From assembly GCF_023242315.1 (NCBI RefSeq), contig NZ_JALLIY010000010.1:186001-250000 (forward strand): 64,000 nt of DNA, read 5' to 3'. This document shows positions 34,541 through 43,132 of the stretch, one piece after another; position 1 is the first letter of the stretch, and each line of letters opens with the position of its first letter. The position numbers and the translations under genes were made by a program. This DNA is from Pseudomonas sp. MWU13-2105 (GTDB taxonomy: Bacteria > Pseudomonadota > Gammaproteobacteria > Pseudomonadales > Pseudomonadaceae). The notes under the pieces are model-generated. The model was given only the letters and a program-made list of their open reading frames with translations. It searched no databases and was not told the DNA's origin.

Positions 34541-36106
34541 TCAGTGCTGGCCCGACCTGCTCCGGGACTTGGCGACCAGGTTCTGGTACAGCTCGGCATA
34601 GGGCTCCACCGCCTTGCACCAGTTGAAGGGGGCGGCCATGGCGCGGCAACGCATGGCGTTGAGCAGTGGCGGGTAGGCGAAGACCTTGAAGGCCCGGCGC
34701 AGCGCCTCGGCATAGCTGTCCACGGTGGACTCGTCGAAGAGAAAACCGGTGACGCCGTTCTCGATGGTGTCGGCCAGCCCGCCAGTGTTGCGCGCCACCG
34801 GCAACGAGCCGAAGCGCTGGGCATACATCTGGCTCAGGCCACAGGGTTCATAGCGCGAGGGCATCAGCAGGAAATCGCTGCCGGCGAACATGCGCCGGGC
34901 ATCGGTTTCGTTGAAACCGATACGCACCCCGATCCGCCCCGGAAAACGCAGGGCCAACTGGCGCATGGCCTGTTCTTCTTCCGGTTCGCCACGACCGATG
35001 ATCGCAATCTGGCCGCCGGCGTCGACGATCATTTCGCTGACCGCCTCGGTCAGGTCCAGGCCCTTCTGGTAGACCAGCCGCGAGACCACCGCAAACAGTG
35101 GTCCGGTTGATGGATCGAGGCCGAACAGGTTCCGCACATGGGCAGCGTTGACCGCCTTGCCGTCCCAGTCGCCCGGGCTGAAGGGGTGGACCAAGTGGCT
35201 GTCGGTGGCCGCATCCCAGCTTTCGTCGATACCGTTGGGAATGCCACTGAGCAGGCCCTGGTGGGTCTTGCTGGCAAGGAATCCGTCCAGGCCACAGCCG
35301 AATTGCGGCGTGGTGATTTCCTGGGCGTAGGTGGCGCTCACCGTGGTGATATGGCTGGAATAGGCCATGCCGGCCTTGAGGAACGACAGCTTGCCGTAGA
35401 ACTCCATGCCTTCCTGTTGCAGGGCGTGGGGGGGGATCCCCAGCTCCGGGCAGCAGGCGAGGCTGACCACGCCCTGATAGGCGAGGTTGTGAATGGTGAA
35501 CAGGGTCGCGGTGCGCTGGCCGCGCCAGTGCATATAGGCCGGGGCCAGGCCGGCCGGCCAGTCGTGGGCGTGGACCAGGTCCGGGGTCCAGTGGATCTGT
35601 GCCAGGTTGGCGGCGATATCGGCCGCCGCCAGGCCCAGGCGGGCGAAGCGGATATGGTTGTCCGGCCAGTCGCGGCCGTTGTTGGCGCCGTAGGGGGTGC
35701 CATCGCGCTCATACAGCTCGGGGCAGATCAGCACATAGATCACCAGGCCGTCGGGCAGGTCCATGCGCCCGATCTTGCAGGGTGGCAACGCGGCGTGGCC
35801 CCCCAGCTCGCCGATGATATGAATCGGGTTGTCACTGTTCATCACCTGCGGATAACCGGGAATCAGCACCCGCACATCGTGCAGGTGATGCATGGCCCGG
35901 GGCAGCGCGGCGGAGACGTCGCCGAGGCCGCCGGTCTTGACCAGGTCGGCGAACTCGGAGGTGACGAACAGCACCTTTTTCTTGTTGGAATTGACAGCGG
36001 CTGCCGTCAACACAGGTTTTCCTCCCGCCAAGGGGGCTGACACGGGGACCGCTTCGCTGGCCTGATTCAAATGCTCTCCCTGAGTTTCCAACGCAGCGCT
36101 GATCAT
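34541..36106 (-). CDS. glgA: glycogen synthase GlgA
   Basis: A 521-residue GT5 glycosyltransferase that adds glucose from a nucleotide sugar (normally ADP-glucose) to alpha-1,4-glucan. The donor-binding KTGGLGD starts at Lys57, and the C-terminal Rossmann domain carries PSRYEPCGLSQMYAQRFGSLPVARNTGGLADT. About 40 residues precede the usual start of the fold. The ATG at 36106 has GGGAGAG upstream; the frame is open further, to 36232. It heads the minus-strand glgA-treZ-malQ-treY group. No glgC is in the window, so the source of ADP-glucose is not shown. Confidence 0.95.
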   Translation of the reverse strand: MISAALETQGEHLNQASEAVPVSAPLAGGKPVLTAAAVNSNKKKVLFVTSEFADLVKTGGLGDVSAALPRAMHHLHDVRVLIPGYPQVMNSDNPIHIIGELGGHAALPPCKIGRMDLPDGLVIYVLICPELYERDGTPYGANNGRDWPDNHIRFARLGLAAADIAANLAQIHWTPDLVHAHDWPAGLAPAYMHWRGQRTATLFTIHNLAYQGVVSLACCPELGIPPHALQQEGMEFYGKLSFLKAGMAYSSHITTVSATYAQEITTPQFGCGLDGFLASKTHQGLLSGIPNGIDESWDAATDSHLVHPFSPGDWDGKAVNAAHVRNLFGLDPSTGPLFAVVSRLVYQKGLDLTEAVSEMIVDAGGQIAIIGRGEPEEEQAMRQLALRFPGRIGVRIGFNETDARRMFAGSDFLLMPSRYEPCGLSQMYAQRFGSLPVARNTGGLADTIENGVTGFLFDESTVDSYAEALRRAFKVFAYPPLLNAMRCRAMAAPFNWCKAVEPYAELYQNLVAKSRSRSGQH

Positions 36107-36440
36107 GTGTCTCTCCCGTCTTATTTGATCTGGTTCATCCTTTCTTTCATACAGCGTGCCCAAACCGCTTCCTTTGGTCGGACACACTGGTTCCGGGCGA
36201 CTGGGCGAAGAATGCTCGTCGCACGGAGGCAAGAAAGGAGTGGGAATGCCTCTGCTCGCAACACCCGAAATAGAGGCCCTACCTTTAACCTGACCGACCG
36301 CTGGTTCAGAAGTTTCGATTTTTTTTCGCGGAAATGACTGAGCGGTCAGCAGGCCCGAAAGTCAGTGTAGGAGAGATGTCGCCGCCGTGGAGGGCGTTGT
36401 TTAGACGAATGTTAGGAAAGTACGGTGCATTTGATCTATG
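36107..36440. other. upstream region of glgA
   Basis: This 334-bp gap contains no convincing gene and presumably holds the glgA operon promoter. On the minus strand, AAACTT (36315-36310), 17 nt and TCAGG form a poor AlgU-type candidate. An eight-T tract is at about 36318-36327 on the plus strand. An FNR-type box and the 3' hairpin of the GH18-like gene lie at its right end. Confidence 0.4.
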
Positions 36441-36444
36441 TCAC
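36431..36444. promoter_or_regulatory. possible Anr/Dnr (FNR-type) box
   Basis: TTGAT-CTAT-GTCAC matches TTGAT-N4-ATCAA at eight of ten positions. It lies about 330 bp upstream of glgA and touches the stop codon of the GH18-like gene. The distance to the glgA start makes a direct role uncertain. Confidence 0.25.
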
Positions 36445-37250
36445 AGCGGATCCTGGACGACCGTCCCGGATCCGCTGCACGCAGCTGGCGCGGGTTCGAA
36501 GCCAAGATGCTCGAAAATGGTGCGTTGGTGGCTGGGGAGCAACTGGTGGTACGCCCAGATATAGAGCCCGCCGATCCGCTGCCGTGTCACCTGGTCGAGG
36601 AATAGTTGCAGATTGTGATCGCTCAGGCCACGGCTGGTCAGCGCCAGGATCAACTGCGCGGGCAATGCACCATGGGCGAGAGTGCGCTCCAGAGACTGTC
36701 CCACATAACGCTCGATTTCGGCATCGGTCCACATCCGGCTGGCGTAGCAGTAGTGCACGATCTGGTCGCAATGCCCGGACCGGACCACTTGCCGCACCTT
36801 GTCGTTCAGGGCCATGCCGGTGCCACTGGCGGGTGTGTTGTAGGTGTAGCCCGAGATAAAACCGAAGCGGGTCTGTTTGTGCCGCTGCTTGAGGCGCTGC
36901 ATGGTGGCGATGACATTCGGGATGTTCATCTGGCACTCGTCGTCGAAGTCGACGCCGTCCCAGTCGTTGTCGAGGGTGGCTTTGACGATGGCGTCGATCT
37001 CATCCTGGTCGGCTGGCTTGGCCTTCGGCGAGCAGAGGCCGCCGCCGTAGGTCCAGAGCACTTTGCCGGTGTAGCCGTGCGGACGTGGCGCCGGCGAAGT
37101 GGCGGGGCTCCAGCCGGGCGTGCCGGCGGTGCCGGTGGTCAGGCCGTCGAGGTTGGTCACCATGCCGTACATCATCTGGGTGAAGTGCGGCATGGGTTCG
37201 CGAGTGAGGGTCTGGCTCCAGCCGCCGAGTTCGAAGGTGGGTCGGGTCAT
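36441..37250 (-). CDS. GH18-like glycoside hydrolase, apparently cytoplasmic
   Basis: A 269-residue protein with the family 18 signature DxxDxDxE: Asp98-Gly-Val-Asp101-Phe-Asp103-Asp-Glu105 (DWDGVDFDDE), Glu105 being the expected acid/base. Other barrel-like strands are THFTQMMYGMVTN-like N-terminal sequence, TRFGFISGYTYN, DQIVHYCYASRMW and IGGLYIWAYHQLLP. GH18 includes chitinases and endo-beta-N-acetylglucosaminidases. There is no signal peptide and the length is short, so a secreted chitinase is unlikely. It lies upstream of glgA on the same strand, but a hairpin at its 3' end and a 334-bp gap argue against one transcript. Substrate unknown. Confidence 0.75.
   Translation of the reverse strand: MTRPTFELGGWSQTLTREPMPHFTQMMYGMVTNLDGLTTGTAGTPGWSPATSPAPRPHGYTGKVLWTYGGGLCSPKAKPADQDEIDAIVKATLDNDWDGVDFDDECQMNIPNVIATMQRLKQRHKQTRFGFISGYTYNTPASGTGMALNDKVRQVVRSGHCDQIVHYCYASRMWTDAEIERYVGQSLERTLAHGALPAQLILALTSRGLSDHNLQLFLDQVTRQRIGGLYIWAYHQLLPSHQRTIFEHLGFEPAPAACSGSGTVVQDPL
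36444..36477 (-). terminator. perfect hairpin overlapping the 3' end of the GH18-like gene
   Basis: CAGCGGATCC (36444-36453) and GGATCCGCTG (36468-36477) are perfectly complementary, with an inner GGAC/GTCC extension. It overlaps the last codons of the GH18-like ORF, whose stop is at 36441-36443. No T-run follows on the minus strand, so it may be a weak terminator or an mRNA-stabilising structure. Confidence 0.5.
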
Positions 37251-37361
37251 GCGCGTTCTCCTGGGGGGCCGTCGGAGGTGACGGCACTTCAGGAGCGAGT
37301 AAACGAAGCCACGGGGCTGGTGTGGAGCTACTTATTTATTGCAGCGGTCCGCCGACTGTGT

Positions 37362-38315
37362 TTAACCCAGCAGGCGGATCGGCTGTCCGGCCGCCCAGGC
37401 CTGGATGTCTTCGATCATCTGGCTGTAGAACAGCCGGTAGTTGTTCTGGCTGACGTAGCCGACATGGGGGGTGGCCAGGACATTGTCCAGGGTGCGGAAC
37501 GGATGGTCGGCGGGCAACGGTTCCTGTTCGAAGACGTCCAGGGCCGCACCGGCCAGCCGGCCTTGCTCAAGCGCCGCGATCAGTGCCTGTTCGTCGACGA
37601 TCGGCCCGCGCGCGGTGTTGATCAGGTAGGCCGAGGGCTTCATCCAGCCCAGTGCCTGGGCATCCACCAGGCCACGGGAGCGCTCGCTGAGCACCAGGTG
37701 AACCGAGAGCAGGTCGGCCTGTTTGAACAGCTCGGCCTTGCTGACGTACTCGACCCCGGATTCGGCGGCACGTTCGGCGCTGAGGTTCTCGCTCCAGGCG
37801 ATGACCCGCATGCCGAATGCCTTGGCGTAGCCGGCGATACGCTGGCCGATGCTGCCCAGGCCGAGAATGCCCAGGGTCTTGCCGTACAGGTCGCCGCCCA
37901 GGCCTTGCTGCCAGTGTCCGGCGCGCAGGGAGTTGGCTTCCTTGAGCAGATTGCGGTTGGCGGCCATGATCAGTGCCCAGGTCAGCTCCGGTGCTGCCTG
38001 TTTATAGCTGTCGGTGCCGCAGACCTGGATGCCGAGGGCGTTGGCGGCCTTGATATCGAGGGCGGCATTGCGCATGCCGCCGGTCACCAGCAGCTTCAGG
38101 CGCGGCAACTGGCGCAGCAGGGCCTCGTTGAACGGGCTGCGCTCGCGCATCACGCAGATCACCTCGAAAGCGCCCAGGCGTTCGGCCATGGTCGCGGTAT
38201 CGGCCGGGTAGTCGTGGAGAAAACTGACCTGGCCCACGGCGTTCAAGGCACTCCAGTCCACTGCCTCGGCGGCCACGCCTTGCCAGTCATCGATTACCGC
38301 GATCTGTAGGGGCAT
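37362..38315 (-). CDS. D-2-hydroxyacid dehydrogenase family protein
   Basis: A 317-residue NAD(P)-dependent D-2-hydroxyacid dehydrogenase. It has an N-terminal flavodoxin-like substrate domain and an NAD-binding domain with GLGSIG (residues 152-157), then the catalytic Arg in NTARGPIVDEQAL, a Glu, and His in ATPHVGYVS. The family reduces 2-ketoacids such as hydroxypyruvate, glyoxylate or phenylpyruvate. It is 14 nt downstream of the alpha/beta hydrolase gene on the same strand, so the two likely form an operon. Substrate not evident. Confidence 0.9.
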   Translation of the reverse strand: MPLQIAVIDDWQGVAAEAVDWSALNAVGQVSFLHDYPADTATMAERLGAFEVICVMRERSPFNEALLRQLPRLKLLVTGGMRNAALDIKAANALGIQVCGTDSYKQAAPELTWALIMAANRNLLKEANSLRAGHWQQGLGGDLYGKTLGILGLGSIGQRIAGYAKAFGMRVIAWSENLSAERAAESGVEYVSKAELFKQADLLSVHLVLSERSRGLVDAQALGWMKPSAYLINTARGPIVDEQALIAALEQGRLAGAALDVFEQEPLPADHPFRTLDNVLATPHVGYVSQNNYRLFYSQMIEDIQAWAAGQPIRLLG

Positions 38316-38329
38316 TTACTCTTTCCTCG

Positions 38330-39349
38330 TTATTGTTTGCTGGCCAGCCAGTCGAGCAGGGCCTGGTGGAAACGCGCCGGTTCTTCCATCTGTGGTGCAT
38401 GGCCGAGGCCGGGGAACTCTACCAGGGTCGAGCGCGGGATCAGTTTCGCCACCTGTTTGCCAAGCACGTCGTAGTGCCCGAGGCGCGCCTTGACCTCGGG
38501 CGGCGCGATATCGCTGCCGATGGCCGTGGTGTCGGCGCTGCCGATCAGCAACAGGGTGGGCATCTTCAGGTCCTTGAACTCGTAATAGACCGGCTGGGTG
38601 AAGATCATGTCGTAGATCAGCGCCGAGTTCCAGGCGACCGCGACGTGGCCGGGACCTTTGTTCAGGCCGGCGAGCATGTCGACCCAGCGGTCGAACCCGG
38701 GTTTCCAGCGCCCGGCGTAGTAGGTGCTGCGTTCGTAATTGCGGATGCCCTCGGCGTTGAGTTTCAGCTCGCGCTCGTTCCATTGGTCGACGCTGCGATA
38801 GGGCACGCCCAGGGCTTTCCAGTCTTCCAGGCCGATGGGGTTGACCAGCGCCAGGCGTTCGACCTGTTGCGGGTAGAGCAGGGCATAGCGGGTGGCGAGC
38901 ATGCCGCCGGTGGAATGGCCCAGCACCAGGGTTTTCTCGATGCCGAGTTTTTCTAGCAGGGCGTGGGTGTTACTCGCCAGTTGCTGGAAGCTGTACTGGT
39001 AGTTGTCGGGTTTGCTGGAGGTGCAGAAACCGATCTGGTCCGCGGCGATCACCCGGTAGCCGGCGGCGCTCAGGGCCTTGATCGACGAGTCCCAGGTGGC
39101 GGCGCAGAAGTTCTTGCCGTGCATCAGCACGATGTTCTGGCCGTTCGCCTTGCCGCTGGGCGGGACGTCCATGTAGCCCATTTGCAGGGCCTGGCCCTGG
39201 GATTGGAAGGCGAAATGCTGCAGCGGATAAGGGTATTCGAAGCCTTGCAGTTCCGGGCCGTAGGCCGGGCCTTCGGCCGCATGGGACAGGACCGGGAGGG
39301 ACGCGGCCAGGAACAGGCCGCCGAGCATGAGCGCGCGGGCATTCGACAT
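38330..39349 (-). CDS. alpha/beta hydrolase with signal peptide
   Basis: A 339-residue alpha/beta hydrolase with a Sec signal peptide (about 1-25, LMLGGLFLAASLPVLSHAAE), so probably periplasmic. The nucleophile is Ser146 in VLGHSTGGMLATRYALLYP, and the late catalytic His lies in FPGLGHAPQMEEPARFH. The oxyanion region is VLMHGKNFCAATWDSS. It resembles epoxide-hydrolase/haloalkane-dehalogenase-like esterases, but with Ser as nucleophile it is more likely an esterase. It precedes the 2-hydroxyacid dehydrogenase gene by 14 nt on the same strand. Confidence 0.88.
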   Translation of the reverse strand: MSNARALMLGGLFLAASLPVLSHAAEGPAYGPELQGFEYPYPLQHFAFQSQGQALQMGYMDVPPSGKANGQNIVLMHGKNFCAATWDSSIKALSAAGYRVIAADQIGFCTSSKPDNYQYSFQQLASNTHALLEKLGIEKTLVLGHSTGGMLATRYALLYPQQVERLALVNPIGLEDWKALGVPYRSVDQWNERELKLNAEGIRNYERSTYYAGRWKPGFDRWVDMLAGLNKGPGHVAVAWNSALIYDMIFTQPVYYEFKDLKMPTLLLIGSADTTAIGSDIAPPEVKARLGHYDVLGKQVAKLIPRSTLVEFPGLGHAPQMEEPARFHQALLDWLASKQ

Positions 39350-39424
39350 ACAGGATCTCCAGAGGAATCCGAGCGATGCTGGTGACCGGCGATTAACCCT
39401 GGATTAACGATGTGCCCGCGGGCA

Positions 39425-39889
39425 TCAGGCGGTGGAGCGCTGCGGGGTTTCCAGCAGGTGCTTGAGGTTGTCCATCGCCCGGGTCGAGAGCTCGATCATG
39501 CGGGCGTGCAAACCGCTCAGGTTCAGTTCGGTGATGTACTGCAGGGTGCGGACAAACCGGGTGCCATGGCCATCACGCAACAGACTGTAGTGAATGCAGC
39601 CATCGACCACCGGGGAGGTGAATGCCATCTTGAACTCGCTCGGCGCATCGGCGATGACCACCCGATAGTCCATCTCGATCCGCAAACCCAGCAGGTCGAT
39701 GACTTCGGTGAAACGGTGATCCTTGGGCAGCGGGCCACGGATGCCGGTCTCGGCGCTGACGGAAGTGGGGTGCCATTCGTGCCAGCGATCCGGCTGGGTC
39801 ACGTAGGCGTAGACCGTCTCGATCGCGGCTTCTATATAGACTTCGTTACTGAGCGTCTTGGCAAAAGGCTGGAAAGAGGGGTGGTCCAT
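39425..39889 (-). CDS. SRPBCC family protein (polyketide cyclase/START-like fold)
   Basis: A 154-residue protein of the SRPBCC/Bet v1-like helix-grip fold. It begins MDHPSFQPFAKTLSNEVYIEAAIETVYAYVTQPDRWHEWHP, the standard start of the family, and continues with the strand-rich core and a long C-terminal helix (SGLHARMIELSTRAMDNLKHLLE). Members bind hydrophobic ligands in a deep cavity. ATG 39889 has GGAGCAG upstream; the frame remains open to 39991 but the extension is atypical. Function unknown. Confidence 0.85.
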   Translation of the reverse strand: MDHPSFQPFAKTLSNEVYIEAAIETVYAYVTQPDRWHEWHPTSVSAETGIRGPLPKDHRFTEVIDLLGLRIEMDYRVVIADAPSEFKMAFTSPVVDGCIHYSLLRDGHGTRFVRTLQYITELNLSGLHARMIELSTRAMDNLKHLLETPQRSTA

Positions 39890-39999
39890 GGCTCTGCTCC
39901 GACAGCAATCCTTGTTAAACGGCGGAAACAGTAATGAGCATAGGTGATACAAAATATTTCGTGGTCTGCAGGAGCAACACAAGGCCAACACAAGACCGG

Positions 40000-40028
40000 C
40001 GGTCGTGCCCCCCTCCGAGGCACGACCG
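40000..40028. terminator. inverted repeat after the chemoreceptor gene
   Basis: CGGTCGTGCC (40000-40009) and GGCACGACCG (40019-40028) form a perfect 10-bp stem with a 9-nt loop. It lies 8 nt beyond the chemoreceptor stop (minus strand) and is a likely terminator, although a T-run is missing. Confidence 0.55.
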
Positions 40029-40036
40029 ACAGCGGT

Positions 40037-42031
40037 CTACCTGACTTTGAAACGGCCCATCAACGCGCTGACCCGGTTGTTGGCGTCCAGCAGGCTGCGG
40101 GTGTTGGCATCGGTGGCATGGCCGCTCTGGACCAGTTCATCGACCATATGACGGATCTGCACCATGCTGCGGTTGATCTCTTCGGTCACCGAACTCTGCT
40201 GTTCGGCGGCCGTGGCGATCTGGCTGCTCAGGCTGTTGATATGGCTGACGGAGCCGGCCATCTCATCGAGCCCGGCGTTGACCCGCGCGGTTGCATCGGC
40301 CGCGGACTGACAGCTGGCCTGGGTATTTTCCATGGCGGCGACCGATGAACTGACGCCTTGGGTCAGGCGTGTGAGCATCTCGTTGATTTCCGAGGTGCTG
40401 GCCTGGGTCCGGGCGGCGAGGGCGCGGACCTCGTCGGCCACCACCGCGAAACCCCGACCCTGCTCGCCGGCGCGGGCGGCTTCGATGGCCGCGTTCAGGG
40501 CCAGCAGGTTGGTTTGTCCGGCAATGGCGCCGATCACCCCGAGAATCTCAGTGATGCGCTGGGCATCCTGCTGCATGCTCTCGACCTTGTGGGTGGCGCT
40601 GGAGACTTCGTCGATCAGCGCCACCACACTGCTGGAGGCCTCGCCCACCACCACCCGTGAACGGTCGGCGTGTTCGTTGGCGCGCTGGGTGAAGGCGGCG
40701 GTTTCGGCGGCGTTCTCCGCCACGGTGTCGGCGGTGGCGCTCATCTCGGTGATGGCGGTGACCGTCTGTTCGGTTTCCGAGGCGTGACGGGTGAGGATCT
40801 GGTTGGTATGGGCCGAGGTCTGCTGCAGCTTGTCCAGGCTTGCGGCCATATCGCCGGTGGCCTGGGTGACTTCGCCGATCATGTTCTGCAGGTAGACGAT
40901 AAAGCGGTTCACCGAGTGGCCGATGGCCCCCAGTTCATCTTCGGCGCGGATGGTGATGCGCCGGGTCAGGTCGGCATCACCGGTGGACAACGCGTCGATA
41001 TTGGTCTTGAGCGCGCGCATGCGGTTGACCAGCTTGCTGATGGCATAGACCTGCAACAGCACCAGCAGCACGATCATCGGGATCTGCAGCAGCGCCAGGG
41101 TATTGAGCACGTCATCGCGCTGGGCGGTGATCAGTTGGGTCGGCAGGGCCGTGGCGAGGTACCAGGGGGTGCCTTCGATGGAGCGCATGAAGAAAGTGCT
41201 GGCCACGCCGTCGTTGTTGAACTCCACGCGATGGGACGCGGCGTCACGGTTTTGCAGGGCGGTCTTGACCTGCGCGGCGAAGGCCGAGCCGCCAGCCAGG
41301 TCGTTGATGTTCTTGAGCACCACCGGGCTGTTGATATGGGTGCTGTTGCTGATGATCTTGCCGTCGGCTTCGACGATCAGCATTTCACCGCCGATGTCCT
41401 TTTCCTTGCGCGCCACCAGGTCGTTGAAGAAACCCAGGGTCACGTCGATGGTCGAGACGCCATACGGCACGCCGTCGCGCTGGATGGCCATGGCGCAGTT
41501 GGTGCGCGGCTCCTGGCTGGCGTCATCCTTGTAGGCTGCCGCCCAGGCGCACTGGCCGCGCGGGGTGGCCATGCCGCCCTTGTACCAGGGTTGTTCGTAA
41601 TAGTTGGGCGCTTCGGCGCTGTTCCAGAAGGTATTGACCTTCAATTGGCCGTTGCCATCGCGGTGCCAGAACGTGCTGTGCTTGTTCCGTCCCGGTGTGC
41701 GCTGGCCGGGCAGGGGCCAGATACCGCCGCCGAAGACCTTCAACTCGCCGTATTGATCCACCAGGCCGGGCAGGACCTTGTCGATGGTGTCGCTGTCGAG
41801 CAGGGGAATGGTCTGGGTGATGCTGCGTTGCTGGGCCTGGACCTTGTTCAACTCGCCTTTGATCTGCTCGGCCACTTCGGCCACGCGATTGAGTACGACC
41901 TGTTCTTCGGTCTGGCGCAACGTGGGGGCGACCAACTGGCTGATCCCGACCACGGTCAGGACGAACAACAGCAGGACGAACAGGACCAGAAACAGCGTGT
42001 AGCGGGCTTGGATCGTACGGAACATGGGCAT
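40037..42031 (-). CDS. methyl-accepting chemotaxis protein
   Basis: A 664-residue transmembrane chemoreceptor. Membrane segment one (about 9-31, YTLFLVLFVLLLFVLTVVGI) leads into a large periplasmic sensor of the double Cache type (about 35-305), then a second membrane segment (about 310-335), a HAMP domain, and a cytoplasmic signalling domain. The conserved hairpin tip is EQGRGFAVVADEVRALAARTQ, with a Q-N-[L]-ALNAAIEAARAGE run before it. It reports ligand binding to the CheA/CheW array. dCache receptors in Pseudomonas often bind amino acids, polyamines or organic acids; this ligand cannot be told from sequence. ATG 42031 has AAGGA 8 nt upstream. Confidence 0.93.
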   Translation of the reverse strand: MPMFRTIQARYTLFLVLFVLLLFVLTVVGISQLVAPTLRQTEEQVVLNRVAEVAEQIKGELNKVQAQQRSITQTIPLLDSDTIDKVLPGLVDQYGELKVFGGGIWPLPGQRTPGRNKHSTFWHRDGNGQLKVNTFWNSAEAPNYYEQPWYKGGMATPRGQCAWAAAYKDDASQEPRTNCAMAIQRDGVPYGVSTIDVTLGFFNDLVARKEKDIGGEMLIVEADGKIISNSTHINSPVVLKNINDLAGGSAFAAQVKTALQNRDAASHRVEFNNDGVASTFFMRSIEGTPWYLATALPTQLITAQRDDVLNTLALLQIPMIVLLVLLQVYAISKLVNRMRALKTNIDALSTGDADLTRRITIRAEDELGAIGHSVNRFIVYLQNMIGEVTQATGDMAASLDKLQQTSAHTNQILTRHASETEQTVTAITEMSATADTVAENAAETAAFTQRANEHADRSRVVVGEASSSVVALIDEVSSATHKVESMQQDAQRITEILGVIGAIAGQTNLLALNAAIEAARAGEQGRGFAVVADEVRALAARTQASTSEINEMLTRLTQGVSSSVAAMENTQASCQSAADATARVNAGLDEMAGSVSHINSLSSQIATAAEQQSSVTEEINRSMVQIRHMVDELVQSGHATDANTRSLLDANNRVSALMGRFKVR

Positions 42032-42308
42032 GGGACCTGTCCTTGCAAAGCAGCTTTTTATTATTCGGTCGCCTGATCGAGTCAGGGTTTCGTTCGGTTA
42101 TCGGCTTGGGCTGGAGGAGCTTTAGGTACGATCGTACAAGAAGGCGCTGGAAATTCCGCGGTGACGTGCTGAGGGGGGACATTCAGAAAGTGATGGAGGA
42201 AATGTAATGTTTCGTGTGTTAATTGTAAGTAGTTTGAAATAATACGCTACATGGTCGATCGGACCAGTTCCTTCAACTTGCACCCCGAGCCCATCGAAGA
42301 GGTTTTCC

Positions 42309-42380
42309 ATGATTGTCTTTCCAGGAGGTCAGCAACTGCGCGGTAGTTCCCGCTCTTTCGACGGGGGAGCCCTGTCATGA
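42309..42380 (+). CDS. 23-codon upstream ORF coupled to the 174-residue protein
   Basis: ATG 42309 has GAAGAGG about 6 nt upstream. After 23 codons it ends at TGA 42378-42380, overlapping the next ATG (42377) as ATGA. The peptide (begins MIVFPGGQQLRGS) has Gly6 and Gln8-Gln9. An ORF of exactly 23 codons with the same ATGA overlap, also with Gly6 and Gln8-Gln9, precedes the paralogous gene at 46873. The ribosome-binding site of the main gene (GGGGGAG) lies inside this ORF. Translation and function are inferred from this parallel. Confidence 0.55.
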   Translation: MIVFPGGQQLRGSSRSFDGGALS

Positions 42381-42901
42381 GCATGGGAACGGTAGGGGCC
42401 TGGGCCAGCGCGGCCGGCTTGCGGATTTTTGTACCGGATGGCGCGCCGGCCGATCGCGCCAAGGCCGTGAACGCCAAGGCCCAGCAAGTCCTCAGGGATC
42501 TCGGCAAGGACCCGTTGGCGCTCGACACCGGGAAGATGTCCAAGGACAAGCTGCGGAGCAACTTCAAGGGTTTTGATCCTTCGTCGGTGAGCCCGGATCA
42601 ATTGGGCAAGATCAGCAGCTTCCTCAAGGAGCGCGGCCTGATCAGCCCATTCACCGCCAGCCTGATGCTCAACGCCGGCGAGCAGTTCGACAAGTTCGGC
42701 GTGCAAAAGAAACCGACCGAAAAGTTCAATGCCCTGGAGTACTTTGCGACCCAGATCAGCACGATCCAGGACCGCAGTTTGAACGGTAGCCAGTTCTCCA
42801 ACTACATGGTGCCCGAGTACAAGCGTGCCATTAACGTGCTACAGAACCTGCAGCAGTTCGGCAGTACCGGCGCGAGCATGTCGATCAATACCCGGGCCTG
42901 A
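42377..42901 (+). CDS. uncharacterised protein, paralogue 1 (174 residues)
   Basis: A soluble, probably helical 174-residue protein with no signal peptide or membrane segment. It is about half identical by eye to the protein at 46873-47373. Shared blocks are an N-terminal M-S-x-G-x-V-x-A-W-A, DP-x-ALDT, KDKL, GFDP-x-SV-x-PDQL, LKE-x-GLIS, EKFNAL-x-YFATQIST, QFSN, PEYK-x-AINVL and a C-terminal GASMSI-x-T. I do not recognise the family. Conservation of both ends argues that the whole protein is under selection. It is preceded by an overlapping 23-codon ORF and followed by a terminator-like hairpin. A secreted or surface-structure component is possible, but nothing in the sequence proves it. Confidence 0.75.
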   Translation: MSMGTVGAWASAAGLRIFVPDGAPADRAKAVNAKAQQVLRDLGKDPLALDTGKMSKDKLRSNFKGFDPSSVSPDQLGKISSFLKERGLISPFTASLMLNAGEQFDKFGVQKKPTEKFNALEYFATQISTIQDRSLNGSQFSNYMVPEYKRAINVLQNLQQFGSTGASMSINTRA

Positions 42902-42973
42902 TCTGGCCTGTTGCGAGGGCGGCGGCGCTGACCGGCGTCGCCACCCTTGGCCTGCGTGATGCCTTTCTCCCGG

Positions 42974-43001
42974 GCACCTGGAAGGTTCTTCCAGGGTGTT
43001 T
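42974..43001 (+). terminator. putative rho-independent terminator after paralogue 1
   Basis: CACCTGGAA (42975-42983), loop GGTTC, then TTCCAGGGTG (42989-42998) form a stem with one bulged G. A short T-rich stretch (TTTGTGT) follows. It lies 73 nt after the stop of the 174-residue protein. Confidence 0.6.
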
Positions 43002-43132
43002 GTGTCTGCATTGAAATAAATTGGTACATTTTACTGACGCCATTAAATGGCCGCCCTATGATCGCGGCCGATTGATGGCATAGCGCCATCTAAAGGGCGC
43101 CTCGTCGCCTTCGCTGCCTCGAGATTCCCGAC

